DNA of 64,000 bases from a bacterium (GCA_025774805.1 JALGZR010000019.1:1-64000); one strand, 5' to 3'. Counted from the first letter of the stretch, positions 17,683 through 26,660 are shown. The notes: a model not told the origin generated them from the sequence alone. A program made the numbers and translations.

Positions 17683-19359
17683 ATGGCCGGCCCCGAGAAG
17701 AAGCGCAGCCCGCTGATCGCGCTGGAGGACTGGTGGACCGTCTGGTTCGGTCTCGTCATCATCCTCGTCGCGACCGCACTGTCGCTCGCGACCTACTCCG
17801 GGAGCCTCACGCAGCTGAAGGTGCCCAAGCTGGGCGGTTGGGTTTCCAGCCCGATCGACGCCTTCTACGGAGCGAAGGAGACCAAGCTGACTCTGAAGGA
17901 GGACGTGACTCCGGCCACTCTCGCCGAGGCGATCAACGCCAAGAAGCCGAAGGCGACGGCCGAGGTCGTCCCCGCCGAGGGGGGCGTCCGGCTGAGGATC
18001 TCCTCCGATCGGGACAGGGCGGGCCAGGTGATCAAGGTCTCTCCCAACCTGATGGGAGGGGAGGAGCTCACGTTCACGAAAGAGGACCCGGATCCGGACG
18101 GCATGGGGGCGAAGGCCTACGTCTCCCAGGTGTTCCCCTCCGACTCCGTCAATCTGGGCAGCGGCCTCTTCACCGTCAGCGCTCAGCGGACCGGCGTGCT
18201 GATCTTGCCCTGGATCGTGGCTTTCGCCCTGGTCGGGATCCTCACGGCCATCGGCGTGTCGGTGATGGGGCAGAGCCCCGGGAAGTACTTCCTGGCCTTC
18301 GTCGTCATCCTGTTGCTGGCGGTGATCTCCTACACCGTCGCGAATCAGGTGCAGATCAAGGGTTGGGGGCTGAGCTACGCCATGTGGGCTCTGCTGATCG
18401 GTCTCCTGATCTCGAACACGATCGGCACCCCCGAGTGGCTCAAAGCCGGTGTTCGCACCGAGATGTACATCAAGACCGGGCTCGTGCTGCTGGGCGCCGA
18501 GATCCTGTTCGGCAAGATCCTGAGCCTCGGACCCCCGGGGTTGATGGTCGCTTGGATCGTCACGCCGACCGTGATCCTCTTCATGTGGCTCTTTGGCACC
18601 CGCATTCTCAAAATGAAGAGCAAGTGCCTCGTGATCATCATCGCCGCGGCGACCTCGGTCTGCGGCGTCTCGGCCGCCATCGCCGCGGCGGGGGCCTCAC
18701 GGGCCAAGAAGGAGGAGCTGACGCTCGGCGTCGGGATGACGCTGTTCTTCACCGTGCTGATGATGATCTTCATGCCGATCGGCATCAAAGCGGCCGGCAT
18801 GTCCGACGTGCTGGGGGCGGCCTGGATGGGCGGCACCATCGACGCCACCGGAGCGGTCGTGGCCGCCGGGTCCATGCTCGGTCCGCGGGCCGAGACGGTC
18901 GCCGCAGTGGTGAAGATGATCCAGAACGTGCTCATCGGCATCGTGGGGTTCTTCATCGCGGTCTACTGGGTCATCGTGGTCGACCGGGTTCCCTCGGGGC
19001 CCCGGCCCAACGCGATGGAGATCTGGCACCGGTTCCCGAAGTTCATCATCGGGTTCATCGGCGCCTCGCTCGTCTTCTCCTTCGTTCTCTCGCCGCTCTT
19101 CGGATCGCTGTTTTCGGGAGACGGCCTGAAGCTGGTGGAGAAGGGGGTGATCAAAGCCGTCACGAATCCCCTGCGGGGCTGGTTCTTCTGCCTCGCCTTC
19201 GTCAGCATCGGGCTCGAGTCGAACTTCCGGGAGCTGGCGAAACAGATGGAGGGCGGCAAGCCGATGGTCCTCTACGTCGTCGGGCAGAGCTTCAACCTGG
19301 TTCTGACCCTGTTCATGGCGTGGCTCGCCTTCCTCGTCCTGTTTCCGCACGCGATCTGA
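17683..19359 (+). CDS. YeiH-family (PSE) putative sulfur-anion exporter
   Basis: 558-aa polytopic membrane protein of the YeiH/UPF0324 putative sulfate exporter family. After TM1 there is a soluble insert of about 130 residues, probably periplasmic, before the transporter core. Core features are LLISNTIGTPEWLKAGVRTE, AAATSVCGVSAAIAAAGA, WMGGTIDATGAVVAAGSM and IGLESNFREL. AAGGAGGAGG precedes the ATG. Placement between the MK-like pair and dsrA-dsrB suggests export of sulfite, sulfide or another sulfur species; the substrate is not shown by sequence. The family is normally about 340-350 aa, so this protein is unusually long because of the insert. Confidence 0.82.
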   Translation: MAGPEKKRSPLIALEDWWTVWFGLVIILVATALSLATYSGSLTQLKVPKLGGWVSSPIDAFYGAKETKLTLKEDVTPATLAEAINAKKPKATAEVVPAEGGVRLRISSDRDRAGQVIKVSPNLMGGEELTFTKEDPDPDGMGAKAYVSQVFPSDSVNLGSGLFTVSAQRTGVLILPWIVAFALVGILTAIGVSVMGQSPGKYFLAFVVILLLAVISYTVANQVQIKGWGLSYAMWALLIGLLISNTIGTPEWLKAGVRTEMYIKTGLVLLGAEILFGKILSLGPPGLMVAWIVTPTVILFMWLFGTRILKMKSKCLVIIIAAATSVCGVSAAIAAAGASRAKKEELTLGVGMTLFFTVLMMIFMPIGIKAAGMSDVLGAAWMGGTIDATGAVVAAGSMLGPRAETVAAVVKMIQNVLIGIVGFFIAVYWVIVVDRVPSGPRPNAMEIWHRFPKFIIGFIGASLVFSFVLSPLFGSLFSGDGLKLVEKGVIKAVTNPLRGWFFCLAFVSIGLESNFRELAKQMEGGKPMVLYVVGQSFNLVLTLFMAWLAFLVLFPHAI

Positions 19360-19372
19360 GGTGGGAACGCGG

Positions 19373-19567
19373 ATGAGGTGGCTCCGCTTCTGCGGCGGGC
19401 TCTTTCTCCTGGGAGGCCTCGTCACCTTGCTGGCGGCGGGTCCCCTCCCCGGGCCGGTGCTCCGCAACAACGCCGATCAGGACATCGAGGCCACGGCCCT
19501 GTTCTACATGGACCTGGACGAGATGCCGGAGCTGGAGTGGCGCCTGGGGGCGATGCGGCAGGAATAG
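19373..19567 (+). CDS. Small exported or membrane protein after the exporter
   Basis: 64-aa protein starting MRWLRFCGGLFLLGGLVTLL, a signal peptide or membrane anchor ending near AAGPLP, followed by an acidic tail (ATALFYMDLDEMPELEW). The ATG lies 13 bases after the exporter stop with GAGGTG in between, so it is probably cotranscribed and may be an accessory subunit. I recognise no family. Confidence 0.55.
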   Translation: MRWLRFCGGLFLLGGLVTLLAAGPLPGPVLRNNADQDIEATALFYMDLDEMPELEWRLGAMRQE

Positions 19568-19711
19568 GAACGTCGGGAGCGGCCGGATCGCGATGTTACG
19601 GAAGGGAAACACCGTCCCCACGCGGGCTTTCCCGGACAGCGGCGTCCCCGGGATAAACTGCTGTCAATAGAGAGGTTAGCCTCGAGTTCCGACAACTCCG
19701 GCCGTGGCATG

Positions 19712-19733
19712 AGTGTTGCTTTGCAACAGTTTA
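19712..19733. promoter_or_regulatory. Palindrome upstream of dsrA, possible operator
   Basis: TGTTGC-TTT-GCAACA (19713-19727) is a perfect 6-bp inverted repeat, about 120 bases before the dsrA start. Its right half continues as GCAACAGTTTA, partly complementary to TAAACTGCTGTC at 19654-19665. It could be a regulator site or mRNA hairpin of the dsr leader; no named operator matches. Confidence 0.3.
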
Positions 19734-19845
19734 CGGATGTCTCGTCCGTGGGTCGGTCCGGGGGCGGAAACCATCCCTCCGCTCCGGCACGGGGTCGACC
19801 GCTCGGCGGTCGGAACGCTGGTCTGGGTGTCGAGAAGGAGTCGTA

Positions 19846-21042
19846 ATGAGCGAACAGAAGAAGGGGACGCCGCTCCTGGACGAGCTGGAAAAGGGTGCAT
19901 GGCCCAGCTTCGTCAAGGAGATCAAGAAGGAAGCGAAGAGGCCGATGGTGCGGGATCTCCTGGGCGTCCTGGAGCGCTCCTACGAGGAGAAGATCGGCCA
20001 CTGGAAGCACGGCGGACTGGTCGGCGTGATGGGATACGGAGGCGGCGTCATCGGCCGCTACTGCAATCTCGGGGAGGAGTTTCCCGAGGTCGCCGAATTC
20101 CACACGTTGCGTGTCAACCAGCCCGCCGCGTGGTTCTACACCTCCGACGCACTGCGCAAGCTGTGCGACGTCTGGGACGAGCACGGGTCGGGCCTGACCA
20201 ACATGCACGGCTCGACGGGCGACATCATCTTCCTCGGCGCCAAGACGGAGGAACTGGAGCCGACGTTCTCCGGGCTGACGGAAGCCGGGTTCGACCTGGG
20301 TGGCTCCGGGTCGGACATGCGCACGCCGAGCTGCTGCGTCGGGCCGGCCCGCTGTGAATGGGCATGCTACGACACCCTCAACGCGTGCTACGACCTCACC
20401 CAGCAGTTCCAGGACGAGCTGCACCGACCGATGTTCCCCTACAAGTACAAGTTCAAGTTCGCCGGCTGTCCGAACGACTGCGTGGCTTCGGTGGCCCGGG
20501 CGGACATGTCCATCATCGGGACCTGGAAGGACGAGATCCAGATCGACCAGAAGGAAGTCCAGGCCTACGCCAAGAACGGCACGGACATCCAGAAGGAGAT
20601 CTGTGACCTGTGTCCGACGAGGTGCATGGACTGGGACGGCCAGAAGCTCGAGATCGACGACGCCGAGTGCGTCAAGTGCATGCACTGCATCAACGTGATG
20701 TCCAAGGCGTTGAAGCCGGGCCAGGAACGTGGTGCCGCCATCCTCATCGGCGCGAAGGCACCGATCATCGGTGGGGCCCTGCTGTCGTCGGTGCTCGTCC
20801 CGTTCATCGAGATGAAGCCGCCGTACGAGGACCTGAAGGAGCTCACCGAGGCCATCTGGGACTTCTGGGGTGAGCATGGCAAGAACCGCGAGCGCGTTGG
20901 GGAATTCATCCAGCGTGTGGGACTCGGGGCGTTTCTCGACGAGATCGGTCTGGAACCCGTGCCCGAGATGATCGCGCACCCGCGCAGCAATCCCTACATC
21001 TTCTTCGAGGAAGATCTCGAGGAAGAGGATGAGGACGAGTAG
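19846..21042 (+). CDS. dsrA: Dissimilatory sulfite reductase alpha subunit
   Basis: 398 aa, normal for DsrA. With DsrB and DsrC it reduces sulfite in the cytoplasm using sirohaem coupled to [4Fe-4S]. The cofactor Cys are seen as C164/C170 in the [14 protein letters not shown] stretch and C208/C212 in GCPNDC. The inserted ferredoxin domain has [11 protein letters not shown] and [11 protein letters not shown] near 260-290. The C terminus is a run of acidic residues. The start follows GAGAAGGAG. dsrB follows after a short tandem duplication. Bacterial reductive-type features (with dsrD nearby) suggest sulfite reduction. Confidence 0.98.
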   Translation: MSEQKKGTPLLDELEKGAWPSFVKEIKKEAKRPMVRDLLGVLERSYEEKIGHWKHGGLVGVMGYGGGVIGRYCNLGEEFPEVAEFHTLRVNQPAAWFYTSDALRKLCDVWDEHGSGLTNMHGSTGDIIFLGAKTEELEPTFSGLTEAGFDLGGSGSDMRTPSCCVGPARCEWACYDTLNACYDLTQQFQDELHRPMFPYKYKFKFAGCPNDCVASVARADMSIIGTWKDEIQIDQKEVQAYAKNGTDIQKEICDLCPTRCMDWDGQKLEIDDAECVKCMHCINVMSKALKPGQERGAAILIGAKAPIIGGALLSSVLVPFIEMKPPYEDLKELTEAIWDFWGEHGKNRERVGEFIQRVGLGAFLDEIGLEPVPEMIAHPRSNPYIFFEEDLEEEDEDE

Positions 21043-21069
21043 CTCCGGGCATGCGAGTAGCTCCGGGCA
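21037..21069. repeat. Short tandem duplication at the dsrA-dsrB junction
   Basis: GAGTAGCTCCGGGCA occurs at 21037-21051 and again at 21055-21069, separated by TGC, giving an 18-base tandem unit. The first copy carries the dsrA stop codon. It looks like a recent slippage duplication; it lengthens the spacer before dsrB without touching its AGGAGG site. Confidence 0.8.
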
Positions 21070-21080
21070 AGGAGGCTTCC

Positions 21081-22157
21081 ATGACGACAACCGAACGTAA
21101 GACCGATATCGGACCCCCTCACTACGAGCAATTCCTCCCGCCCGTCATCAAGGCGAACTACGGGAGGTGGGCCCACCACGAGATCGTCGAGCCGGGCGTG
21201 ATGGTGCACGTAGGGGAATCGGGGGACAAGCTGTACACGGTTCGCGCGGCGACGCCACGCCTGCTCGCCATCGCCACGATTCGTCTCTTCGCGGATTTGG
21301 CGGACAAATACTGCGACGGTCACCTGCGCTTCACCAGCCGCAACAACGTGGAGTTCTTGCTCACGGACAAGTCGAAGATCCCGGCCCTGAAAAAGGATCT
21401 GGAGGGAGAGGGCTACCTGGTCGGGGGCATCGGCAACGCCATCTCCAATATCGTCCACACCCAGGGTTGGGTTCACTGCCACTCCGCCGCGTCCGACGCG
21501 TCCGGCGTGGTGAAGTGCATCATGGACGAGCTGCACCCGCACTTTACCGGCATGGAGCTTCCGGGCAAGCTGCGCATCGCGTTCGCGTGCTGCCTGAACA
21601 TGTGCGGAGCGGTCCACTGCTCCGATATCGCCGTGCTGGGCGTGCACACGAAGGTCCCGGTCATCGACCACGAGGAGCTGCCACGGGTCTGCGAGGTGCC
21701 GACCCTGGTCGCATCGTGCCCCACCGGTGCCATCCGGCCGGCCACGGTCGACGGACACAAGTCGGTGGAGATCGAGGATCCGCAGTGCATGTTCTGCGGC
21801 AACTGCTACACGGTGTGCCCCTCGGTGAAGATCAACAACGCGGACCATGACGGGATCTCGATCTGGGTCGGCGGGAAAGTCTCCAACGCCCGCCGGGAGC
21901 CGATGTTTTCCAAACTGGCGATTCCCTATCTCCCCAACAACCCGCCGCGGTGGCCCGAGGTCGTCGAGGCGGTGAAGGGCCTCGTCGACGTGTGGGCGAA
22001 ACACGCCCGCAAGCACGAGCGCATGGGCGAATGGATTGATCGGATCGGCTGGAAGCGGTTCTTCAAAATCGCCGGCATCCCGTTCACCAAGTACCACATC
22101 GACGACTTCACGCATGCCGGTGAGACCTACAAGCGCTCGGTCCAGCTGAAGCACTAG
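21081..22157 (+). CDS. dsrB: Dissimilatory sulfite reductase beta subunit
   Basis: 358 aa. It provides the catalytically active sirohaem site of Dsr[13 protein letters not shown] (170-180) is the Cys motif around the sirohaem-[4Fe-4S] centre. A ferredoxin-type motif [13 protein letters not shown] follows. Sulfite-binding basic residues lie around [10 protein letters not shown]. The chosen ATG (21081) has AGGAGG seven bases upstream; an upstream in-frame ATG at 21051 lies inside the duplicated spacer and is unlikely. dsrD starts nine bases after its stop. Confidence 0.98.
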   Translation: MTTTERKTDIGPPHYEQFLPPVIKANYGRWAHHEIVEPGVMVHVGESGDKLYTVRAATPRLLAIATIRLFADLADKYCDGHLRFTSRNNVEFLLTDKSKIPALKKDLEGEGYLVGGIGNAISNIVHTQGWVHCHSAASDASGVVKCIMDELHPHFTGMELPGKLRIAFACCLNMCGAVHCSDIAVLGVHTKVPVIDHEELPRVCEVPTLVASCPTGAIRPATVDGHKSVEIEDPQCMFCGNCYTVCPSVKINNADHDGISIWVGGKVSNARREPMFSKLAIPYLPNNPPRWPEVVEAVKGLVDVWAKHARKHERMGEWIDRIGWKRFFKIAGIPFTKYHIDDFTHAGETYKRSVQLKH

Positions 22158-22166
22158 GAGGCATGC

Positions 22167-22418
22167 ATGAGCCAGCCGACCGTTGATGACGTCGCCACCG
22201 CGATGTTCGACCTGATCAAGGCGACGCACGGCAAGAAGAACCTGAAGCCGATGGACGTCACGAAGGCCATGATCGACCAGTTCGGCGAGGACGCCTGCGA
22301 CAAGAAGCTCTGCAAGAAGGCCATTCGCCAGCTCATCGATTCCGGCCGCTGCATCTACAGCTATGTCGGCGGGAGTTACATCACGTTGCCGGCCGAGGAG
22401 GAATCCTCGGAGGGCTGA
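22167..22418 (+). CDS. dsrD: DsrD, allosteric activator of DsrAB
   Basis: 83-aa winged-helix protein. In sulfate reducers DsrD binds and activates DsrAB and is largely restricted to reductive Dsr systems. Visible family features are MFDLIKATHGKKNLKPMDVT, then CKKAIRQLIDSGRCIYSYVG, with an acidic end. It directly follows dsrB with a TAGGAGG site spanning the dsrB stop. Its presence is the best single indicator here that the pathway runs toward sulfide. Confidence 0.95.
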   Translation: MSQPTVDDVATAMFDLIKATHGKKNLKPMDVTKAMIDQFGEDACDKKLCKKAIRQLIDSGRCIYSYVGGSYITLPAEEESSEG

Positions 22419-22489
22419 GGCGGCAGTCGGGGGGGGCCGGCCCGCGCCGGCCTCGATGCTTGGGATCGCGACCGACAAGGGATGAGGTC

Positions 22490-22927
22490 ATGGCGCACGT
22501 CCATGTGCCGGAGCGCATCGAGAAACTGGTGAGCACGCTCCGCCAATGGCAGAAGATCGAGCGGGAGGTGGTCGAATCGTGCGCGTCGATCATGGAGAAG
22601 ACCAAAAACGCCCGGATCAGGCAGTTCATGGAGACCATCCGCAATGACTCCGCCCAGCATCATCGGCTGCAGCAGTTCCTCGTCGACAGCCTGACAAAGG
22701 AACAGATCAAGCTGACGCCGGAGGAGCTGGGCGAGGTCTGGGACGAGATCACGGCGCACGACGAAGTCGAGCGGAAGACCATCGAGCTGGCGGAAGAGTG
22801 CAAGGAGGAGTGCAGGTTCTTCGTACAGCGTGCGCTCCTTGACTACCTGATCACGGACGAGGAGAAGCACGATCAGCTCCTCCAGTCTCTCGAGGAATTC
22901 AAGAAGAACATCTACCCGTACGGTTAG
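22490..22927 (+). CDS. Ferritin-like four-helix protein in the dsr operon
   Basis: 145-aa alpha-helical protein. Two helix pairs carry ExxE/H-type residues: EREVVESCASIMEKTKN, QHHRLQQFLVDSL, DEVERKTIELAEECKEEC and TDEEKHDQLLQSLEEF, resembling rubrerythrin/ferritin-like folds that may bind a di-iron centre. The start 22490 has GATGAGG upstream. It lies between dsrD and dsrL on the same strand and is likely cotranscribed. A role in metal or oxidant handling for Dsr is a guess. Confidence 0.65.
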   Translation: MAHVHVPERIEKLVSTLRQWQKIEREVVESCASIMEKTKNARIRQFMETIRNDSAQHHRLQQFLVDSLTKEQIKLTPEELGEVWDEITAHDEVERKTIELAEECKEECRFFVQRALLDYLITDEEKHDQLLQSLEEFKKNIYPYG

Positions 22928-22961
22928 ACATCGCCGCGAGGAAACAGGGGAAGGGGCGCCG

Positions 22962-24692
22962 ATGAGCCTGCTGAACAAGAAGAAGAAGAAAGGCGGGGCC
23001 CGTCGCGCCCTGCGCGGTGGTGGGTCCTCCGGAACGCAGATCTCGTCGCTGCGGCCCCAGGCCGTGGAAAAGCTGCCGCCCTGCACCGGGCACTGCCCCA
23101 GCGACAACGACATCCGCGGCTGGCTCACCGTGATCGCTCACCACGGGAAGTACGGTCTCTCTCTGGAAGAGGCCCGTGATCGGGCGTGGCGAATCGAGGT
23201 GGAGACGAATCCGTTCCCGGCGGTGATGGGGCGGGTCTGCCCGCACCCGTGCGAGACGAGCTGCAACCGTGTGCACAAGGACGGGGCCGTCGCGATCAAC
23301 TCCGTGGAACGGTTCATCGGCGACTGGGGTATCGAGAGAGGGCTGAAGCTATCCGCCCTCGACGGCGATGCGGCCGGCGAGAAGATCGCCGTCATCGGGG
23401 CGGGCCCCTCGGGTCTTTCCTGCGCCTATCAGCTGGCCCGCCGCGGCTACAAGGTCACCGTCTTCGATGCCTTCGAGAAACCGGGCGGCATGCTCCGCTA
23501 CGGCATCCCGTCCTACCGCCTCCCTCGCGAGGTGCTGGACGCCGAGATCCAACGCATCCTCGACATGGGCGTCGAGTTGCGCAGCAACACCTCTGTGGGA
23601 GAGCCCATCACCCTGGACGAGATCCGCAAGGAGTACGACGCCGTTTTCGTCGGCATCGGCGCGCACCAGGGCAAGACCATGGGGATTCCGGGTGAGGACG
23701 GCTCGGGGGTCTACACCGGCACGGAGTTCCTCAACCTTGTCAACTCGGGCCGGGGAGCCGAGATCGGCGATCGGGTCATCGTGGTCGGCGGCGGCGACAC
23801 CGCGATCGACGCGGCGCGCGTCTCCCTGCGTCTGAGCCCCGACGCGGCGGCCGTCTCGCGCCGCCTGGGCGCCGAGGTGACGATTCTCTACCGCCGCACG
23901 CGGGCCGAGATGCCGGCCATCGAGCGCGAGATCGAGGAGGCCCTCGAAGAGGGCATCAAGATCGAGTTCCTCGCGTCGCCGGCGAAGGTGATCCGGAGTG
24001 CCGACGGCACCGTGGAGAAGCTGGCCGTGCAGCGCTTCGAGCTGGGCGAGCCCGACGACTCGGGCCGGCGCCGGCCGGTTCCCATCGAGGGGGATGTCTT
24101 CGAGCTGGAGGCGGACACCCTGATCATGGCGGTGAGCCAGGCCCCCGACTGGAGCACCCTGGGCGGCGGCATCGAAACCAAGGGCAACTGGCTGGAAGTG
24201 GACGAGTGGGGCCGCACGGGAATGGAGGGGGTCTGGTCGGGGGGTGACACCCTGACCCTCGGGCTGGCCACCATCTCCATCGGTCAGGGCCGCAGGGCGG
24301 CCGAGTGCATCCACGCGAAGCTCCGCGGGCACGAGCCGAAGTCCCCTCCCGATCGCCCGGCGATCGGCAAGGATCGTCTCAAGCTCGACTGGTACAAGGA
24401 GGCCCCGCGAGCGGAGCGGAAGATCCTCGCCCCGGAGGAGCGGCTGGCGCGTCCCATGGATGAAATGGACCTCGGTGTCACCGAAACACAGGCGCAGGCG
24501 GAGACGGAGCGCTGCTTCAGTTGCGGTCTCTGCTTCGGCTGCGAGAACTGCTGGATGTACTGCCAGGTGAACTGCTTCAAGAAAACCAAGGAACTCGAAC
24601 TGGGGCACTTCTACGACATCGACCTGGGCACGTGTGACGGCTGCAAGAAGTGCGCTGAGGAGTGTCCCTGCGGTTTCCTCGATCTGTACTGA
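22962..24692 (+). CDS. dsrL: DsrL, NAD(P)H-dependent iron-sulfur flavoprotein
   Basis: 576-aa member of the glutamate-synthase small-subunit family. A Lys-rich N terminus precedes the GltD-type Cys motif PPCTGHCPSDNDIRG and CPHPCETSC. The FAD loop VIGAGPSGLSCAYQLARRGY and the NAD(P) loop VVGGGDTAIDAARV follow. Two Cys-rich ferredoxin regions at the C terminus are CFSCGLCFGCENCWMYC and CDGCKKCAEECP. DsrL exchanges electrons between NAD(P)H and DsrAB. Known DsrL is needed for sulfur oxidation in Allochromatium, while a type-2 form co-occurs with DsrD. The gene lies in the dsrABD operon, so the type-2 reductive role is favoured. It is slightly shorter than the Allochromatium protein. Confidence 0.9.
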   Translation: MSLLNKKKKKGGARRALRGGGSSGTQISSLRPQAVEKLPPCTGHCPSDNDIRGWLTVIAHHGKYGLSLEEARDRAWRIEVETNPFPAVMGRVCPHPCETSCNRVHKDGAVAINSVERFIGDWGIERGLKLSALDGDAAGEKIAVIGAGPSGLSCAYQLARRGYKVTVFDAFEKPGGMLRYGIPSYRLPREVLDAEIQRILDMGVELRSNTSVGEPITLDEIRKEYDAVFVGIGAHQGKTMGIPGEDGSGVYTGTEFLNLVNSGRGAEIGDRVIVVGGGDTAIDAARVSLRLSPDAAAVSRRLGAEVTILYRRTRAEMPAIEREIEEALEEGIKIEFLASPAKVIRSADGTVEKLAVQRFELGEPDDSGRRRPVPIEGDVFELEADTLIMAVSQAPDWSTLGGGIETKGNWLEVDEWGRTGMEGVWSGGDTLTLGLATISIGQGRRAAECIHAKLRGHEPKSPPDRPAIGKDRLKLDWYKEAPRAERKILAPEERLARPMDEMDLGVTETQAQAETERCFSCGLCFGCENCWMYCQVNCFKKTKELELGHFYDIDLGTCDGCKKCAEECPCGFLDLY

Positions 24693-24697
24693 GTCGC

Positions 24698-26188
24698 ATG
24701 GAGCTTCTCACCCCACGCCTGGTGGTTGGCGGTCTGGCGGGCGACAGCGGAAAGACGCTCGTGGCGCTCGGCCTGTCCCGCGCGTTCGTCAGCCGGGGCC
24801 TTAGTGTCGGCCCCTACAAGAAGGGGCCGGACTACATCGACGCGGCGTGGCTCGGGGCGGCGGCAGGAGCGGCGGGGCGGAATCTCGACACTTTCCTCAT
24901 GGAGCGCTCCGCCATCGGGTCCGGCCTGTCGCGGTCCGGATCGGCCGACCTGCTGATGCTGGAAGGCAATCGCGGGCTGTTCGACGGCCTCGACTCCGAG
25001 GGGAGCCACTCCACCGCCGAGCTGGCCAAGCTCATCGGCGCCCCCGTGCTTCTGGTGCTCGACGTGACGAAGATGACCCGCACGGCGGCGGCCCTGGTGG
25101 TCGGCTGCAAAGCTCTGGATCCGCAAGTTCCCTTGGCGGGGGTGGTGCTGAACCGGGTGGGCACGGCACGCCAAGAAGGCGTTCTCCGAGAGGCCATCGC
25201 GGCGGCAGGCGGGCCGCCGGTCCTGGGCGCGATTCCCCGCCTGGAAGAAGAGTGGCTGCCCGGGCGCCATCTTGGCCTGGTCACGGCGGTCGAGCACCCA
25301 CGACGTGAGGAAGCTTTGCAGGCAGTGGCGTCGGCGGTGGATCGCCACGTGGATCTCGAAGCCGTCCTCGACGTGGCGCGGTCCGCGACTCCGGTCCGTT
25401 TCCCCGATCCCGACCCGATTCCGGCGGGAGCGACCGTGAGAATCGGCGTCCTGCGGGACGAGGCGCTGAGCTTTTACTACCCGGAGAATCTGGAGGCGCT
25501 GCAAGCCTGCGGCGCCGAGCTGGTGACGGTGTCTCCGCTTCGCGATGATCATCTGCCGGACCTGGACGGTCTCTACTTCGGCGGCGGGTTTCCGGAGACT
25601 CATGTGAAGCGACTGGCTGCCAATGACTCGCTGCGTGAATCGGTGCGGGAAGCGGCAACGGCCGGAATGCCGATCTACGCCGAGTGTGGCGGACTGATGT
25701 ATCTTGCCCGCGAACTCGTGGTGGACGGGGTCTCCCACTCCATGGCGGGCGTGCTCGATCTGGTCGTCGAGCAGACAGCCCGGCCTGTGGGGCACGGATA
25801 CGTGGAGGCGGAGGTCGATGGGTCGAATCCGTTCTTCGAGTGCTCGACGCGCCTGCGCGGACACGAGTTCCATTACTCCCGAATCCTGTCCGGACATGAC
25901 GCCAGCGCCTCGTGCCTCCGCCTGCAACGCGGTCATGGGATCGGGGGCGGACGCGACGGCCTCGCCGTGGGGAACGTTTGGGCCTCTTACCTGCACGTGC
26001 ATGCCTTGGGGACGCCCTCATGGGCCGGGACGTTCACGGCCCTCGCACGCGCCTGGCGAACGAAGAGGGATCGGGGTAAGGGGCGCCGTCGCCCGACCTC
26101 GTTGAACGGGCGAGGACACGGGAAGCCCGAGGAACATGAAGACACGACTGGGCCAGAAGATCATGAGTTTGCTCCGGCAAGGGCGTGA
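24698..26188 (+). CDS. dsrN: DsrN, sirohaem amidase (cobyrinate a,c-diamide synthase-like)
   Basis: 496-aa CobB/CbiA-type glutamine amidotransferase that amidates sirohaem to siroamide for DsrAB. The ATP-binding part has GGLAGDSGKTLVALGL and GPDYIDAAW. The C-terminal class I amidotransferase half has FGGGFPETH, catalytic-Cys motif YAECGGLMYLA and GHEFHYS. The chosen ATG is five bases after the dsrL stop. The last 40 residues or so are polar and degenerate, and the 3' end overlaps the HEAT gene by 53 bases. The operon position matches known dsrN. Confidence 0.92.
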   Translation: MELLTPRLVVGGLAGDSGKTLVALGLSRAFVSRGLSVGPYKKGPDYIDAAWLGAAAGAAGRNLDTFLMERSAIGSGLSRSGSADLLMLEGNRGLFDGLDSEGSHSTAELAKLIGAPVLLVLDVTKMTRTAAALVVGCKALDPQVPLAGVVLNRVGTARQEGVLREAIAAAGGPPVLGAIPRLEEEWLPGRHLGLVTAVEHPRREEALQAVASAVDRHVDLEAVLDVARSATPVRFPDPDPIPAGATVRIGVLRDEALSFYYPENLEALQACGAELVTVSPLRDDHLPDLDGLYFGGGFPETHVKRLAANDSLRESVREAATAGMPIYAECGGLMYLARELVVDGVSHSMAGVLDLVVEQTARPVGHGYVEAEVDGSNPFFECSTRLRGHEFHYSRILSGHDASASCLRLQRGHGIGGGRDGLAVGNVWASYLHVHALGTPSWAGTFTALARAWRTKRDRGKGRRRPTSLNGRGHGKPEEHEDTTGPEDHEFAPARA

Positions 26189-26660
26189 AGAGACGGTGGC
26201 CGGATTGGCCATCTCTGACCGGCGGGCCCTGCGTCCTCTCATGGGGAGGCTGTGGGATCCCGATCCGCGGATCCGGCGTCACGCGGCCGGCGCCATGGGT
26301 CGATCCGCGGAGGCACATCCGACGCTCGGGCTGGAAATGGTGCGCCGTCTGATGTGGGCCCTCAATGATGAGGCCGCGACCAACGGGGTGTTCGGCATCG
26401 CGGCCCTCGGGGAGATTGGCCATCGATGTCCGGAGATTCTGGAGCCGTTCATTTCCCCGTTGGTCTCCATGGCCTGGGACGAGGGGATCCGGCTGGAGCT
26501 ACTGAAGGCCCTCGGCCGCGTTGCGGAAGCGGATCCGCGACTGGTGAGGCGCGACCTCGCGCGTCTGGAGGCCTTCGTGGACGAGTCGCAAGAGGAAGAA
26601 CGCGACGCGTTCCAGCGTCTGGTCGCGCTGGCCGGGGAGAGCAACCGTGAACGCAACTGA
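26136..26660 (+). CDS. HEAT-repeat protein in the dsr operon
   Basis: 174-aa all-helical protein with HEAT/PBS-lyase-like repeats: ALRPLMGRLWDPDPRIRRHAA, then EAATNGVFGIAALGEIG, then EGIRLELLKALGRVAEADP. Such repeats bind partner proteins. It overlaps the end of dsrN and the start of the TPR gene, so all three are translationally linked. Together with the TPR protein it is probably an assembly or docking factor for Dsr components; no catalytic motif is present. Confidence 0.75.
   Translation: MKTRLGQKIMSLLRQGREETVAGLAISDRRALRPLMGRLWDPDPRIRRHAAGAMGRSAEAHPTLGLEMVRRLMWALNDEAATNGVFGIAALGEIGHRCPEILEPFISPLVSMAWDEGIRLELLKALGRVAEADPRLVRRDLARLEAFVDESQEEERDAFQRLVALAGESNRERN

Noticed and set aside
17733-19376. 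547-codon alternative plus frame inside the exporter gene
   Set aside because: Translation is Arg/Gly/Asp-rich without structure; the exporter frame has clear helices and ribosome site.
19504-21090. Long minus-strand frames under dsrA and dsrB (up to 528 codons)
   Set aside because: Shadows caused by high third-position GC; no domain, no ribosome site.
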